From Massilia agri (lineage in GTDB: Bacteria; Pseudomonadota; Gammaproteobacteria; Burkholderiales; Burkholderiaceae_D), in the NCBI RefSeq assembly GCF_024753255.1, contig NZ_JANUHA010000001.1, positions 186,001 to 250,000 of the forward strand: DNA of 64,000 nucleotides. Reading direction: 5' to 3'. This document shows, piece by piece, positions 7,427-17,177 of this stretch. The position numbers and the translations under genes are program-made. How positions within the stretch are numbered: position 1 is the stretch's first letter; each line of letters starts with the position of its first letter. The notes below the pieces were generated by a model. That model did not search any database. It saw nothing but the letters and a program-made list of their open reading frames with translations, and was not told where the DNA came from.

Positions 7427-9997
7427 ATGGAAGTATCACGCGTACGGGCCCTGCGTGGCCCCAACCTCTGGAGCCACCACACCTCGGTCGAGGCGATCGT
7501 TTCGTGCACGCCTGAAGAAGAATCGATCCGCGAACTGGACGGCTTCGAGACCCGCCTGCGCGCACGCTTCCCTCAAGTCGGCGAGCTGCAGCCCTATGGC
7601 CACGACGACACCGTGTCGCTGGCCCAGGTACTCGAGCAGGTAGCCCTGGCCCTGCAGGCCGAAGCCGGCTGCCCCGTCACCTTCAGCCGCACCACCGCCA
7701 CCATCGAACGCGGCATCTACCAGGTGGTCGTCGAGTACAGCGAGGAAGACGTCGGCCGCCTGGCCCTCGAACTGGCCGAGCAGCTGGTCGACGCCGCCCG
7801 CAAGGACGCCCCCTTCGACCTGGCGGGCGCACTCGCGCGCCTGCGTGAAGTCGACGAGGACGTGCGCCTCGGCCCGTCCACCGGCTCCATCGTGCAGGCA
7901 GCCGTCGCCCGCAACATCCCCTTCCGCCGCCTGACCGAGGGCAGCCTCGTGCAGTTCGGCTGGGGCAGCCGGCAGCGCCGCATCCAGGCCGCCGAGATCG
8001 ACGCCACCGGCGCCATCGCCGAGACCATCGCCCAGGACAAGGAACTGACCAAGAAGCTGCTCGACGCCGCCGGCGTGCCGGTGCCGATGGGCCGCAGCGT
8101 GAGCGATCCGGAAGACGCCTGGGCGGCCGCGCTCGAAGTCGGCCTGCCGGTCGTGATCAAGCCCAAGGACGGCAACCAGGGCAAGGGCGTGACGGTCAAC
8201 GTCACGACGAAAGAACAGCTGACCGCGGGCTTCCACACCGCTTCCGAGTTCCGCGACGACATCCTGGTCGAGCGCTACCTGCCGGGCCACGACTACCGCA
8301 TGCTCGTCATCGGCGACAAGCTGGTGGCCGCCGCGCGCCGCGATCCGCCTTTCGTGGTCGGCGACGGCGTGCACACGGTGCGCCAGCTGGTCGAGGAAGT
8401 GAACAAGGACCCGCGCCGCGGCGAGGGCCATTCCACTTCCCTGACGAAGATCCGCTTCGACGACATCGCGCTGGCGACCCTCGCCGCGCGCGGCCTGAAC
8501 GCCGATTCCGTGCCGGACAAGGGCCAGCGCGTGGTCCTGCGCAACAACGCCAACCTGTCGACCGGCGGCACCGCCACCGACGTGACCGATGACGTCCACC
8601 CGGACGTCGCGGCGCGCTGCATCGCGGCCGCCCACATGGTGGGCCTGGACATCTGCGGCGTCGACCTGGTGTGCGACTCGGTGCTCAAACCCATCGAGGA
8701 GCAGCACGGCGGCATCGTCGAAGTCAATGCCGCGCCGGGCCTGCGCATGCATCTCTCGCCCTCCTTCGGCAAGGCCCGCCCGATCGGCGAAGCCATCGTC
8801 TCGACCATGTTCGCGGAAGGCGACGACGGCCGCATTCCGGTGGTGGCCGTGACCGGCACCAACGGCAAGACCACCACCGTGCGCCTGATCGCCCACCTGC
8901 TGACCGCCTCGGGCCTGCGCACCGGCATGACCAATACCGACGGCGTCTACATCGAAGGCCGCCGCATCGACAGCGGCGACTGCTCGGGCCCGCGCAGCGC
9001 GCGCAACGTGCTGCTGCACCCGGACGTCGACGCGGCCGTCTTCGAGACCGCGCGCGGCGGCCTGCTGCGCGAAGGCCTGGCCTTCGACCGCTGCCAGGTG
9101 GCGGTGGTGACGAATATCGGTGCGGGCGACCACCTGGGCCTGAACTACATCACCACCCTGGAAGACCTGGCCGTACTGAAACGCGTGATCGTGCAGAACG
9201 TGGCCGACGGCGGGATGGCCGTGCTGAACGCCGCCGATCCGGTGGTGGCGGCGATGGCCGAAGTCACCCGCGGCGACGTCACCTTCTTCGCCCTCGACGT
9301 GAACAACGCCCTCATGGCGATGCATCGCGCCCAGGGCCGCCGCGTCGTCTTCGTGGAAGACGGCCACCTGGTGGCGGCGCAGGGCAAGATCGAACACCGC
9401 GTGCCTCTGGCCGAGGTGCCGATCACCCGCAACGGCGCCATCGGCTTCCAGGTCGAGAACGTGATGGCCTCGGTGGCCGCCGCCTGGGCCGTGGGCATCG
9501 ACTGGGACCGCATCCGCGTCGGCCTGAAAACGTTTGTGGGCGAAAGCGACAATGCGCCGGGCCGCTTCAATGTGTTCGACTACCGCGGCGCGACCGTGAT
9601 CGCCGACTACGGCCACAACCCGGACGCGATCGCCGCCCTGGCCAATGCCGTGGAAGCGATGCCGGCCAAGCGCCGTTCGGTGGTAATCAGCGGCGCCGGC
9701 GACCGCCGCGACCAGGACATCACGCAGCAGACCCAGATCCTCGGCAAGGCCTTCGACGATGTGCTGCTCTACCAGGACCAGTGCCAGCGCGGCCGCGCGG
9801 ATGGCGAAGTGCTCGCCCTGCTGCGCCGCGGCCTGGACGGGGCCACCCGCACCAGCCACGTCGAGGAAATCAACGGCGAGTTCGTCGCCATCGACCGGGC
9901 GCTGTCGCGCCTGGAAGCCGGCGACCTGTGCCTGATCCTGATCGACCAGGTCGACGAAGCCCTGGCGCACATCGCACGCCGCGTCGCCGAGGGTTGA
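7427..9997 (+). CDS. cphA: Cyanophycin synthetase CphA
   Basis: An 856-residue enzyme that polymerises Asp and Arg onto the multi-L-arginyl-poly-L-aspartate chain with ATP, in the cytoplasm. The ATP-grasp domain (KPKDGNQGKG at about 246-255, IVEVNAAPG at about 430-438) should add Asp. The C-terminal Mur-ligase-like domain has an intact P-loop GTNGKTTT (477-484) and should add Arg to the side chain. Length is close to the usual 870-900. In the N-domain the HxxEH motif of CphA' is replaced by QVLEQ (67-71), so both His are Gln and any hydrolytic site there should be inactive. RBS-like AAGG precedes the ATG. The stop overlaps the next ATG as TGATG. Confidence 0.95.
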   Translation: MEVSRVRALRGPNLWSHHTSVEAIVSCTPEEESIRELDGFETRLRARFPQVGELQPYGHDDTVSLAQVLEQVALALQAEAGCPVTFSRTTATIERGIYQVVVEYSEEDVGRLALELAEQLVDAARKDAPFDLAGALARLREVDEDVRLGPSTGSIVQAAVARNIPFRRLTEGSLVQFGWGSRQRRIQAAEIDATGAIAETIAQDKELTKKLLDAAGVPVPMGRSVSDPEDAWAAALEVGLPVVIKPKDGNQGKGVTVNVTTKEQLTAGFHTASEFRDDILVERYLPGHDYRMLVIGDKLVAAARRDPPFVVGDGVHTVRQLVEEVNKDPRRGEGHSTSLTKIRFDDIALATLAARGLNADSVPDKGQRVVLRNNANLSTGGTATDVTDDVHPDVAARCIAAAHMVGLDICGVDLVCDSVLKPIEEQHGGIVEVNAAPGLRMHLSPSFGKARPIGEAIVSTMFAEGDDGRIPVVAVTGTNGKTTTVRLIAHLLTASGLRTGMTNTDGVYIEGRRIDSGDCSGPRSARNVLLHPDVDAAVFETARGGLLREGLAFDRCQVAVVTNIGAGDHLGLNYITTLEDLAVLKRVIVQNVADGGMAVLNAADPVVAAMAEVTRGDVTFFALDVNNALMAMHRAQGRRVVFVEDGHLVAAQGKIEHRVPLAEVPITRNGAIGFQVENVMASVAAAWAVGIDWDRIRVGLKTFVGESDNAPGRFNVFDYRGATVIADYGHNPDAIAALANAVEAMPAKRRSVVISGAGDRRDQDITQQTQILGKAFDDVLLYQDQCQRGRADGEVLALLRRGLDGATRTSHVEEINGEFVAIDRALSRLEAGDLCLILIDQVDEALAHIARRVAEG

Positions 9998-10845
9998 TGC
10001 CCGCCTCCTCGCCGCATGTGCCGGCGCTGCCGGCCATGGGTATCGGCATCCTGCTGCGGGCCCTGCTCAAGCGCCCGCGGCATCCTCTTCCCGGCTCGTT
10101 GCCGGAACTCGCCAGCAGCTATCGTCTCGACGGGCTGCCGCTGGACGAAATCGCCCGCTACCGCACGGCCTTCGGCTTCGAAGGCAGGCATATTCCGCTG
10201 ACCTGGTGGTACCTGCTGGCACAGCGCGCCCACCTGGCGACCATGCTGGCGCCCGGCTTTCCCTTCCGGATCGCCGGGCTCGTCCACATGGACAACGCGC
10301 TGCGCGCGTATCAAGCGCCCGCTGCCGGCCAACCCATGCTGATCGATACCGTGCTGCGCCTGCTGCCGCCCTCCGCCGGCGGCGCCCTGCGCTGCGTGCT
10401 CGAGACCACTGGCAGCAGCGATGACACACCAGTGTTCAGTTGCACCAGCACTTACCTGGTCCGGCGCGGCTCGCGTAGCGGTGCAAAGCAGGAGGAACCA
10501 GTCACGCCGCAGGGTACGCCGCTGACGCAGTGGAGCTTGGCCAGCGATGCCGGCCGCCGCTACGCCCGGTTGTCGGGCGACTGGAATCCAATCCACCTGA
10601 CCCGCTGGAGCGCACGGCTCATGGGCATGCGCGCGCCGATCATCCATGGCATGCACACCCTGGGAAGCGCCTGCGCGGCGCTGGAGCGTGCGGCGGGCCG
10701 GCACGCGCGCGCCATCGACTGCCGCTTCCGTGCGCCGGTGGCGCTGGGCAGTACGGTGGCGCTGTCGTTCGACGCGGCGTCAAGCGAATTCGTGGTCGCA
10801 GCCGCCGGCAAGCCGGCGGTGACGGGATCGATCGCGCTGGCTTGA
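9997..10845 (+). CDS. MaoC-like hydratase/dehydratase, translationally coupled to cphA
   Basis: A 282-residue double-hotdog protein. The C-terminal half contains GDWNPIHL and IIHGMHTLG, the Asp/His hydratase motif of MaoC and R-specific enoyl-CoA hydratases; the N-terminal half is a degenerate hotdog. The expected reaction is hydration/dehydration of an acyl-CoA or acyl-ACP; the substrate is unknown. I chose the ATG at 9997, which shares its A with the cphA stop (TGATG), implying translational coupling. No other lipid gene is nearby, so its place in the cyanophycin operon is unexplained. Confidence 0.8.
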   Translation: MPASSPHVPALPAMGIGILLRALLKRPRHPLPGSLPELASSYRLDGLPLDEIARYRTAFGFEGRHIPLTWWYLLAQRAHLATMLAPGFPFRIAGLVHMDNALRAYQAPAAGQPMLIDTVLRLLPPSAGGALRCVLETTGSSDDTPVFSCTSTYLVRRGSRSGAKQEEPVTPQGTPLTQWSLASDAGRRYARLSGDWNPIHLTRWSARLMGMRAPIIHGMHTLGSACAALERAAGRHARAIDCRFRAPVALGSTVALSFDAASSEFVVAAAGKPAVTGSIALA

Positions 10846-10859
10846 CTGCGAAGCGCGGG

Positions 10860-11498
10860 TCAGGCCTCGCGGCGCTGGCGGCGGCGCAGTGCGCCCAGTG
10901 CGAACAGGCCGATGCCGAACACGGCGAAGCCGGCAGGTTCCGGCACGTCGGCCGGCGCATCCGCGCTGTTGAAGATCAGGCTCGAGGAGAACACCTCGAG
11001 CGGATCGCTGCCGGTGGTATCCCCGAAATACAGCTTCCACTGACCGAACATGTCAATCCCGTCGAAGAGGCTCAAGGCCTGCACCGGCCGGAATGCGCCG
11101 CCCTGCACGCGCTTGCCCAGGCTGGCGCCTTCGTCATCGAAGGTCAGGGTGATGCGGCCGATGCCAGGCGTATCGCCCTGGTCGAAGGTATTCGGCTCGA
11201 TCAGGCTGAGGATGCGGCCATCCGGGCCGACGAGGCGCATGACGATTTCGTTCTCAAAAGGCGTGTCCCGGCCAACGCAGGCGCTGCCCGCCGGATCGAT
11301 ATACGGGTTGTCGCATTTCGAGAACTCGACGGCGATATTCAGGTCGTCGATCAGGCCGTGCGTGGTGACGTTGAAGGTGACGTAGGCCGACGAGGCGTCG
11401 AAGTCGCGGTAGGTCTTGTCGGTATAGATGACGCCGGCCTGCGCGCTGGCTGCAGCAAGCATCAAGGCCATGCCGGTAAAGAGTGAGCTGATTGCTTT
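10860..11498 (-). CDS. PEP-CTERM sorting domain-containing exported protein with P-domain-like fold
   Basis: A 212-residue secreted protein. A signal peptide ends at about AQA|GVIY. The middle (DLNIAVEFS ... FGQWKLYFGD) has the spacing of proprotein-convertase P-like beta domains. The C-terminus is a canonical PEP-CTERM tail: VPEP, a hydrophobic helix GFAVFGIGLFALGAL, then RRRQRRE. The tail predicts export, recognition by an exosortase encoded elsewhere, and release to the surface or exopolysaccharide matrix. I chose the ATG at 11498 because AGGA lies 5 bases upstream; the first ATG (11504) overlaps that site. The gene converges on the MaoC-like gene with a 14-base gap. Function unknown. Confidence 0.85.
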   Translation of the reverse strand, partial: KAISSLFTGMALMLAAASAQAGVIYTDKTYRDFDASSAYVTFNVTTHGLIDDLNIAVEFSKCDNPYIDPAGSACVGRDTPFENEIVMRLVGPDGRILSLIEPNTFDQGDTPGIGRITLTFDDEGASLGKRVQGGAFRPVQALSLFDGIDMFGQWKLYFGDTTGSDPLEVFSSSLIFNSADAPADVPEPAGFAVFGIGLFALGALRRRQRREA

Positions 11499-11743
11499 CA
11501 TAAACATCCTATAAAATTTCCTTAGTACAAGCAATTTTCGCACCAACTAGCACTTCCTTTTTAATTACAAACACTTACGCGCGTTGCTCGAATAGAACGG
11601 TTTCCGAGTGTAAAATTTCTCGACAGTGTAGTGCACCAGAAGGACGCTGGCCGAATTGTCCCTTTTGCAGCCCCCGCTCATCCGATCGCGGTAAAATGAC
11701 AAGCCTTGGCTCCGCCCCGCTTTGCCGCACGACCACCGAAGAA

Positions 11744-14404
11744 ATGAACGCTCCCTCCGAGATCAACTCTGCCGCCCTCAAGGCCAGCACGGCCGAAAAG
11801 CACACCCCGATGATGCAGCAGTACCTGCGCATCAAGGCCGGCTACCCGACCATGCTGGTGTTCTACCGCATGGGCGACTTCTACGAACTCTTCTTCGACG
11901 ACGCCGAGAAGGCTGCGCGCCTGCTCGGCATCACGCTGACCGCGCGCGGCAAGTCCGACGGCGAGCCGATCAAGATGGCCGGCGTGCCCTTCCATTCGCT
12001 GGACGGCTACCTGGCCAAGCTGGTCAAGATCGGCGAATCCTGCGCGATCTGCGAGCAGATCGGCGACCCGGCGCTGTCGAAAGGCCCGGTCGAGCGCAAG
12101 GTGGTGCGCGTGGTCACCCCCGGCACCCTGACCGACAGCGACCTGCTGCCGGAAAAGGCCGATCGTCCGCTGCTGGCCCTGTGCATGCACAGCCAGCGCA
12201 AGACCATCACGGTCGGCATGGCCTGGCTGTCGCTGGCCAGCGGCGTGCTGCGCCTGATGGAGTTCTCGGGCGAGCAGCGCGCGGTGGAGTCGCGCCTGGC
12301 GCACGAACTGGAGCGCATCGCCCCGGCCGAGATCCTGCGCGCCGACTGCGCCGACCTGTTCGAATCCGAGCCGGTGGCCCATACCCAGCGCATGCCCGAG
12401 TGGCACTTCGACGTCCTCAAGGGCCACCAGGCCCTGCTCGACCAGCTGAGCGTGGCCACCCTCACCGGCTTCGGCGCCGACGGCCTGGGCGCCGCCTTCG
12501 GCGCGGCCGGCGCGCTGCTGCGTTACGCGCAGTCGACGCAAGGCCGCGGCCTGCAGCACGTGAAGAGCCTGGCCTGCGAACAGGAAAACGAATACATCGG
12601 CCTGGACGCCGCCACCCGCCGCAACCTGGAACTGACCGAGACCATCCGCGGCCAGGAGTCGCCGACCCTGTTCTCGCTGCTGGACGGCTGCCGCACCGCC
12701 ATGGGTTCGCGCCTGCTGCGCCACTGGCTGCACCATGCGCGCCGCAACCAGCGCGTCGCGCGTTCGCGCCACGAAGCCATTGCCGCGCTGGCGCAGGCCG
12801 AAGCCACGCATGGCCTGTCCGCGACACTCGCGAACGTGCCGGACATCGAACGCATCACCACCCGCATCGCCCTGCTGTCGGCGCGCCCGCGCGACCTGTC
12901 CTGCCTGCGCGACGGCCTGAAACAACTGCCGCTGCTGCGCGAGCAGGTAGCGCGCTGCTTCGTCCCGGGCGACACCTCCCTGCTGCGCGAAATCCACGAC
13001 CTGCTCGAGCCGCCAGCAAGCTGCGTCGACCTGCTGTGCCGCGCGATCGCGGAAGAGCCGAGCGTGCAGGTGCGCGACGGCGGCGTGTTCGCGCGCGGCT
13101 ATGACGCCGAGCTCGACGAACTGCGCGCCCTGTCCGAGAACGCCGGCCAGTTCCTGGTCGACCTCGAGACGCGCGAGCGCGCCCGCACCGGGATTGCCAA
13201 CCTGCGCGTCGAGTACAACCGCGTGCACGGCTTCTACATCGAAGTCACCAACGGCCAGGCCGACAAGGTGCCGGTCGACTACCAGCGCCGCCAGACCCTC
13301 AAGAACTGCGAGCGCTACATCACGCCGGAACTGAAAGCCTTCGAGGACAAGGCCCTGTCGGCGCAAGACCGCGCCCTGTCGCGCGAGAAGATGCTGTACG
13401 ACGCTCTGCTCGCCGAGCTGGCCCCTTTCATCACGACCCTGCAGTCGGTCGCCGGTGGCCTGGCCCAGCTCGACACCCTTGTTGCGCTCACCAGCCACGC
13501 GGTGCGCAACAACTGGTGCGCCCCCCAGCTGGTCGACGAGCCCTGCCTCAGCATCCATGAGGGCCGCCACCCGGTGGTCGAGAACCAGATCGAACGCTTC
13601 ATCGCCAACGACTGCCGCTTGTCGGACGACCGCCGCCTGCTGCTCATCACCGGCCCGAACATGGGCGGTAAATCGACCTTCATGCGCCAGGTCGCCCTGA
13701 TCACGCTGCTCGCCTATGTGGGCAGCTACGTGCCGGCGACCAGCGCGACGATCGGCCCGATCGATCGCATCTTCACCCGCATCGGCGCCAGCGACGACCT
13801 GGCCAACGGCCGCTCGACCTTCATGGTCGAGATGACCGAGTCGGCCGCCATCCTGAACGGCGCCACCGAGCACTCGCTGGTGCTGATGGATGAAGTCGGC
13901 CGCGGCACCTCTACTTTTGATGGCCTGGCGCTGGCCTGGGCCATCGCGCGCCACCTGATCGAGACCAGCCGCAGCTTCACGCTGTTCGCGACCCACTATT
14001 TCGAGCTGACCCAGCTGCCCGAGACCCATCCGAGCGCGCTCAACGTGCACCTGTCGGCGGTCGAGCACAAGGACAGCATCGTCTTCCTGCACGCCGTGCA
14101 GGACGGCCCGGCCTCGCAGAGCTACGGCCTGCAAGTGGCCCAGCTGGCCGGCGTGCCGCCAGCCGTGATCCGCGCGGCCCGCAAGCACCTCGCGCGGCTC
14201 GAGTCGCAGGCGCTGGATGCGACGCCGCAGCTCGACCTGTTCGCCGCACCGGGCGACGACGCTGCGGGCGAAGCGCCCGCACCCGTCATGGAAGCCGCCC
14301 TTGATGACGCGCTGAAATCCGCGCTCGACGCGATCGATCCGGATGCGCTCACGCCGCGCGAAGCGCTGGAACGGCTCTACGAGCTGAAACGGCTGGCCGC
14401 CTGA
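11744..14404 (+). CDS. mutS: DNA mismatch repair protein MutS
   Basis: An 886-residue MutS. The mismatch-binding Phe-x-Glu is present as DFYELF (Phe46, Glu48), followed by connector, lever and clamp domains. The ATPase has Walker [11 protein letters not shown] and the downstream [12 protein letters not shown] and [10 protein letters not shown] motifs. It binds base mismatches and short loops and recruits MutL. Length fits full-length MutS, including the C-terminal helix-turn-helix/tetramer tail. The upstream in-frame ATG at 11696 is disfavoured because 11744 gives the standard N-terminus. A TAAAAT -10-like box lies at 11692-11697. The stop overlaps the next gene's ATG (TGATG). Confidence 0.97.
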   Translation: MNAPSEINSAALKASTAEKHTPMMQQYLRIKAGYPTMLVFYRMGDFYELFFDDAEKAARLLGITLTARGKSDGEPIKMAGVPFHSLDGYLAKLVKIGESCAICEQIGDPALSKGPVERKVVRVVTPGTLTDSDLLPEKADRPLLALCMHSQRKTITVGMAWLSLASGVLRLMEFSGEQRAVESRLAHELERIAPAEILRADCADLFESEPVAHTQRMPEWHFDVLKGHQALLDQLSVATLTGFGADGLGAAFGAAGALLRYAQSTQGRGLQHVKSLACEQENEYIGLDAATRRNLELTETIRGQESPTLFSLLDGCRTAMGSRLLRHWLHHARRNQRVARSRHEAIAALAQAEATHGLSATLANVPDIERITTRIALLSARPRDLSCLRDGLKQLPLLREQVARCFVPGDTSLLREIHDLLEPPASCVDLLCRAIAEEPSVQVRDGGVFARGYDAELDELRALSENAGQFLVDLETRERARTGIANLRVEYNRVHGFYIEVTNGQADKVPVDYQRRQTLKNCERYITPELKAFEDKALSAQDRALSREKMLYDALLAELAPFITTLQSVAGGLAQLDTLVALTSHAVRNNWCAPQLVDEPCLSIHEGRHPVVENQIERFIANDCRLSDDRRLLLITGPNMGGKSTFMRQVALITLLAYVGSYVPATSATIGPIDRIFTRIGASDDLANGRSTFMVEMTESAAILNGATEHSLVLMDEVGRGTSTFDGLALAWAIARHLIETSRSFTLFATHYFELTQLPETHPSALNVHLSAVEHKDSIVFLHAVQDGPASQSYGLQVAQLAGVPPAVIRAARKHLARLESQALDATPQLDLFAAPGDDAAGEAPAPVMEAALDDALKSALDAIDPDALTPREALERLYELKRLAA

Positions 14405-15369
14405 TGCGGGCGCACCGTCCCTTCCTCTTCGCCGCGGTGCTGGCGGCCGCGCTGCTCGCCAGCGGCGGCGCTGGCGCCGCGCGCGACAGGAAGAAGGACA
14501 AGGACGGCAACGCCCATCACTTCGCCGTCGTCGGCCACCGCGCCGCCAACGGGGGTGAGGACGGCTTGAAGAGCGCCCTCGACGACGCGAAGGACGAGGA
14601 TCTCGCCTTCGTCGTCGTCACCGGCATCAAGGGCGCGAACGAAGCCTGCGGCGACCGCGTCTACCAGAAACGGCGCGATCTCTTCGACAAGGCCAGGCGC
14701 CCGGTGATCCTCTCGCTGTCTGGGAACGACTGGACCGGCTGCCGCAATTCGGCGGGCCGCACCAATGCCATCGAACGCCTGAACCGCCTGCGCGAACTGT
14801 TCTATGGCGAGCCCGAATCGCTGGGCAAGGACAAGATTCCGATGACGCGCCTGTCGAGCAGTCCGCGCTTTCGCAGCTATGCCGAGAACGCGCACTGGCG
14901 GGTCGGCAAGGTGCTGTACGCGACCATCAACCTGCCGGCGCCGAACAACCACTACCTGCCAGCCGCGGGGCGCAACAGCGAGTTCGAAGACCGCGCGGTG
15001 GCCAACCGCTTCTGGCTCAACCGCCTGTTCGCGATCGCCAAGCAGGACAAGGTGAGCGCGATGGTGCTGTTCGCCGAAGGGAATATGCAGCCTTTGCTGC
15101 AGCCGGCCAACGGCCTGCGCGCCCTGCTGCAGCGCTCACCGACCGGCTACGACGGTTTCGCCGACACGCGCCGCCAGGTGCAGATGCGCGCTGCAAAGTT
15201 CCCGGGCCAGGTGCTGGTGGTGGACAGCGCGGGGCTGCCGAAGGAAGCGAAGCCGGCGATCGAGTGGCACGGCAATATGGGACATCTGTCCGTCGGGGCG
15301 CACGCGGTCGAGGTGCGCGTGGCGGAGGATGGGAAGAACGTGTTCAGCCTGGGCGACGTGCTGCGCTGA
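14404..15369 (+). CDS. Exported protein of unknown function, coupled to mutS
   Basis: A 321-residue protein with a signal peptide (hydrophobic FLFAAVLAAALLASGGAGA, cleavage near GAA|RD). The mature part has AVVGHRAAN near its start, SLSGNDWTGC, and WHGNMGHLSVG near its end. The layout loosely recalls calcineurin-like phosphoesterases, but the canonical DxH/GNHE metal motifs are not clear (GNDW in place of GNHE), so I do not assign activity. It starts on the A of the mutS stop, so translation is coupled; the functional link to repair, if any, is unknown. Confidence 0.7.
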   Translation: MRAHRPFLFAAVLAAALLASGGAGAARDRKKDKDGNAHHFAVVGHRAANGGEDGLKSALDDAKDEDLAFVVVTGIKGANEACGDRVYQKRRDLFDKARRPVILSLSGNDWTGCRNSAGRTNAIERLNRLRELFYGEPESLGKDKIPMTRLSSSPRFRSYAENAHWRVGKVLYATINLPAPNNHYLPAAGRNSEFEDRAVANRFWLNRLFAIAKQDKVSAMVLFAEGNMQPLLQPANGLRALLQRSPTGYDGFADTRRQVQMRAAKFPGQVLVVDSAGLPKEAKPAIEWHGNMGHLSVGAHAVEVRVAEDGKNVFSLGDVLR

Positions 15370-15419
15370 AGGCGCAGGCACGCCCGCGGCGCTGGTCAAC
15401 GCCGCAGGCATCGCCTTGA

Positions 15420-15953
15420 TCAGTTCAGCGGCTGGCTGCGGAAGTGGTCGCCTTCGTCGCTGTCGTCCATCGCATGATGGTGACCATGCTCGCCATGCAC
15501 GTGGCCGTGGGCGATCTCTTCGTCCGAAGCGGCGCGCACGTCCACCACCGACAGTTCGAAACGCAGGGCCATGCCGGCCAGCGGGTGGTTGCCGTCGAGG
15601 ACGACCTTGTCGTCGGCGATGTCGGTGACGGTGAAGATGGTCGGCTCTTCGTCCACGCCTTCGGCCACGCCTTCGAACTGCATGCCGACTTCGAGCGGCT
15701 CCGGCAGGCGCTTGCGGTCTTCGACCTTCACCAGCGCCGGGTCGTAGTCGCCGAACGCGTCTTCCGGCTCGACCTGGATCGTCGACGAATAGCCCTTTTC
15801 CTTGCCGTCGAGCTCTTCTTCGATCTTCGGCAGGGTGTTCTCGTAGCCGCCGTGCAGGTACACCATCGGCTGGGAGCCCTCCTCGATCAGGTTGTTCTGG
15901 GCGTCCGACAGCTTGTAGTTCACCGTCACGACCGTATCCTTGGCAATTTTCAT
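15420..15953 (-). CDS. slyD: FKBP-type peptidyl-prolyl isomerase SlyD
   Basis: A 177-residue SlyD. The FKBP part is MKIAKDTVVTVNYKL ... GNHPLAGMALRFEL, with the inserted-flap (IF) chaperone domain between about residues 70 and 125. The short C-terminal tail is His-rich (HGHVHGEHGHHH), which binds nickel in this family. It acts as a cytoplasmic prolyl isomerase/chaperone and metallochaperone for hydrogenase or urease maturation. The ATG follows AAAGGATTTGCG, a good ribosome site, and a TATAAT box lies 28 bases upstream on the minus strand. It diverges from roxA. Confidence 0.95.
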   Translation of the reverse strand: MKIAKDTVVTVNYKLSDAQNNLIEEGSQPMVYLHGGYENTLPKIEEELDGKEKGYSSTIQVEPEDAFGDYDPALVKVEDRKRLPEPLEVGMQFEGVAEGVDEEPTIFTVTDIADDKVVLDGNHPLAGMALRFELSVVDVRAASDEEIAHGHVHGEHGHHHAMDDSDEGDHFRSQPLN

Positions 15954-15980
15954 CGCAAATCCTTTCGTTGTGAGGTCGGG

Positions 15981-16026
15981 ATTATAACCCCTGCCCGGCC
16001 GTGGCTTTGGCTTCGCTGGTTATAAT
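15981..16026. promoter_or_regulatory. Divergent -10 boxes of slyD (minus) and roxA (plus)
   Basis: A perfect TATAAT on the minus strand (15981-15986) suits slyD with a roughly 20-base leader. A second perfect TATAAT on the plus strand (16021-16026) lies only 5 bases before the roxA ATG at 16032, so transcription would begin at or next to the start codon. No good -35 hexamer is visible for either. Confidence 0.5.
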
Positions 16027-16031
16027 GGCGC

Positions 16032-17153
16032 ATGAAAAAATTACAGCTCCTTGGGAATATTACTCCCGCCCAGTTCCTGCGCGATTACTGGCATAAAAAA
16101 CCGTTGCTCATCCGCGGCGCCATCCCGGGTTTCAAGCCTTTACTGAAATTCGAGAAGCTCGCCGAGCTCGCCACCCAGAACCATGTCGAGTCGCGCCTCG
16201 TGACCATGAAGGATGGCCAATGGGACATGCAGCACGGCCCGCTGCCCGCACTGCCATCACGCAGCGAGCGCGAGTGGACCATGCTGGTGCAGGGCGTCAA
16301 CCTGGTCGACGAGCGTGCCGACGAATTGCTGCGCCAGTTCCGTTTCGTGCCGGATGCGCGCCTGGACGACCTGATGGTCAGCTTCGCCACCGACGGCGGC
16401 GGCGTCGGCCCCCACTTCGATTCCTATGACGTGTTCCTGCTGCAGGCCCACGGCAAGCGCCGCTGGCGCATCGGCGCCCAGCAGGACCTGAGCCTGGTCG
16501 AAGGCCTGCCGCTGAAGATCCTGGCGAATTTCGAGCCGGAAGAAGAATTCGTGCTCGAGCCCGGCGACATGCTCTACCTGCCGCCCCACTACGCCCACGA
16601 TGGCGTGGCCGAAGGCGAATGCATGACCTACTCGATCGGCTTCCGCTCGCCCTCCTTCCAGGAACTGGGCGAAGCCTTCCTGCAGTTCATGGCCGACTCG
16701 ATCGACCTGCCGGGCCGCTATGCCGATCCGGATCTGCAGCCGGCCAAGAGCCCGGCCGAAATCCCGCGCGAGATGCTGAGCACCATTACGGAAGAGCTCA
16801 ACAAGGTCCGTTGGGACGAGGAAGACGTCACCATCTTCCTGGGCGAATACCTGTCCGAGCCGAAGCACAACGTCTTCTTCACCGGACCGGCCAAGCCGTT
16901 GACCGTGGGCCGCTTCATGGAAACTGCCGCCAAGCGCGGCCTGAAACTGTCGAGCAAGACCCTGATGCTCTACCGCGGCAAGAACGTCTTCATCAACGGC
17001 GAATCCTTCGCCGTCGGACGCGCCGACAAGGCGGTGCTGGACGTGCTGGCCAACGAGCGCCGTCTCGACGGCGCCGTCCTGGCGAACGCGACCGACGACG
17101 TGCTGGAAGCGCTCTACACCTGGTACCAGGACGGCTGGGTGGAACTGGGCTGA
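16032..17153 (+). CDS. roxA: Ribosomal protein uL16 arginine hydroxylase RoxA (JmjC/cupin oxygenase)
   Basis: A 373-residue Fe(II)/2-oxoglutarate oxygenase of the YcfD/RoxA type, which hydroxylates an arginine of ribosomal protein L16. Iron ligands are visible as GPHFDSYD (His128, Asp130) and the distal His in PPHYAHDG (186 or 189). The 2-oxoglutarate-binding region and the C-terminal winged-helix-like tail (about 280-373) are present and the length matches. There is no Shine-Dalgarno before the ATG, and a TATAAT box ends 5 bases upstream, suggesting a leaderless message. A small unknown gene follows after 24 bases. Confidence 0.88.
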   Translation: MKKLQLLGNITPAQFLRDYWHKKPLLIRGAIPGFKPLLKFEKLAELATQNHVESRLVTMKDGQWDMQHGPLPALPSRSEREWTMLVQGVNLVDERADELLRQFRFVPDARLDDLMVSFATDGGGVGPHFDSYDVFLLQAHGKRRWRIGAQQDLSLVEGLPLKILANFEPEEEFVLEPGDMLYLPPHYAHDGVAEGECMTYSIGFRSPSFQELGEAFLQFMADSIDLPGRYADPDLQPAKSPAEIPREMLSTITEELNKVRWDEEDVTIFLGEYLSEPKHNVFFTGPAKPLTVGRFMETAAKRGLKLSSKTLMLYRGKNVFINGESFAVGRADKAVLDVLANERRLDGAVLANATDDVLEALYTWYQDGWVELG

Positions 17154-17177
17154 TGAGGGGCTGAAAAGGAGGCAGGC

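Noticed and set aside
4802-9970. Two minus-strand frames of about 850 codons (4802-7378 and 7436-9970) opposite cphA' and cphA
   Set aside because: Both lie exactly antisense to recognisable synthetases with conserved motifs; their compositions are His/Asp/Gln/Ala-rich and without homology signals.
11678-14188. 836-codon minus-strand frame opposite mutS
   Set aside because: Antisense shadow of a canonical mutS; no start signal or domain.
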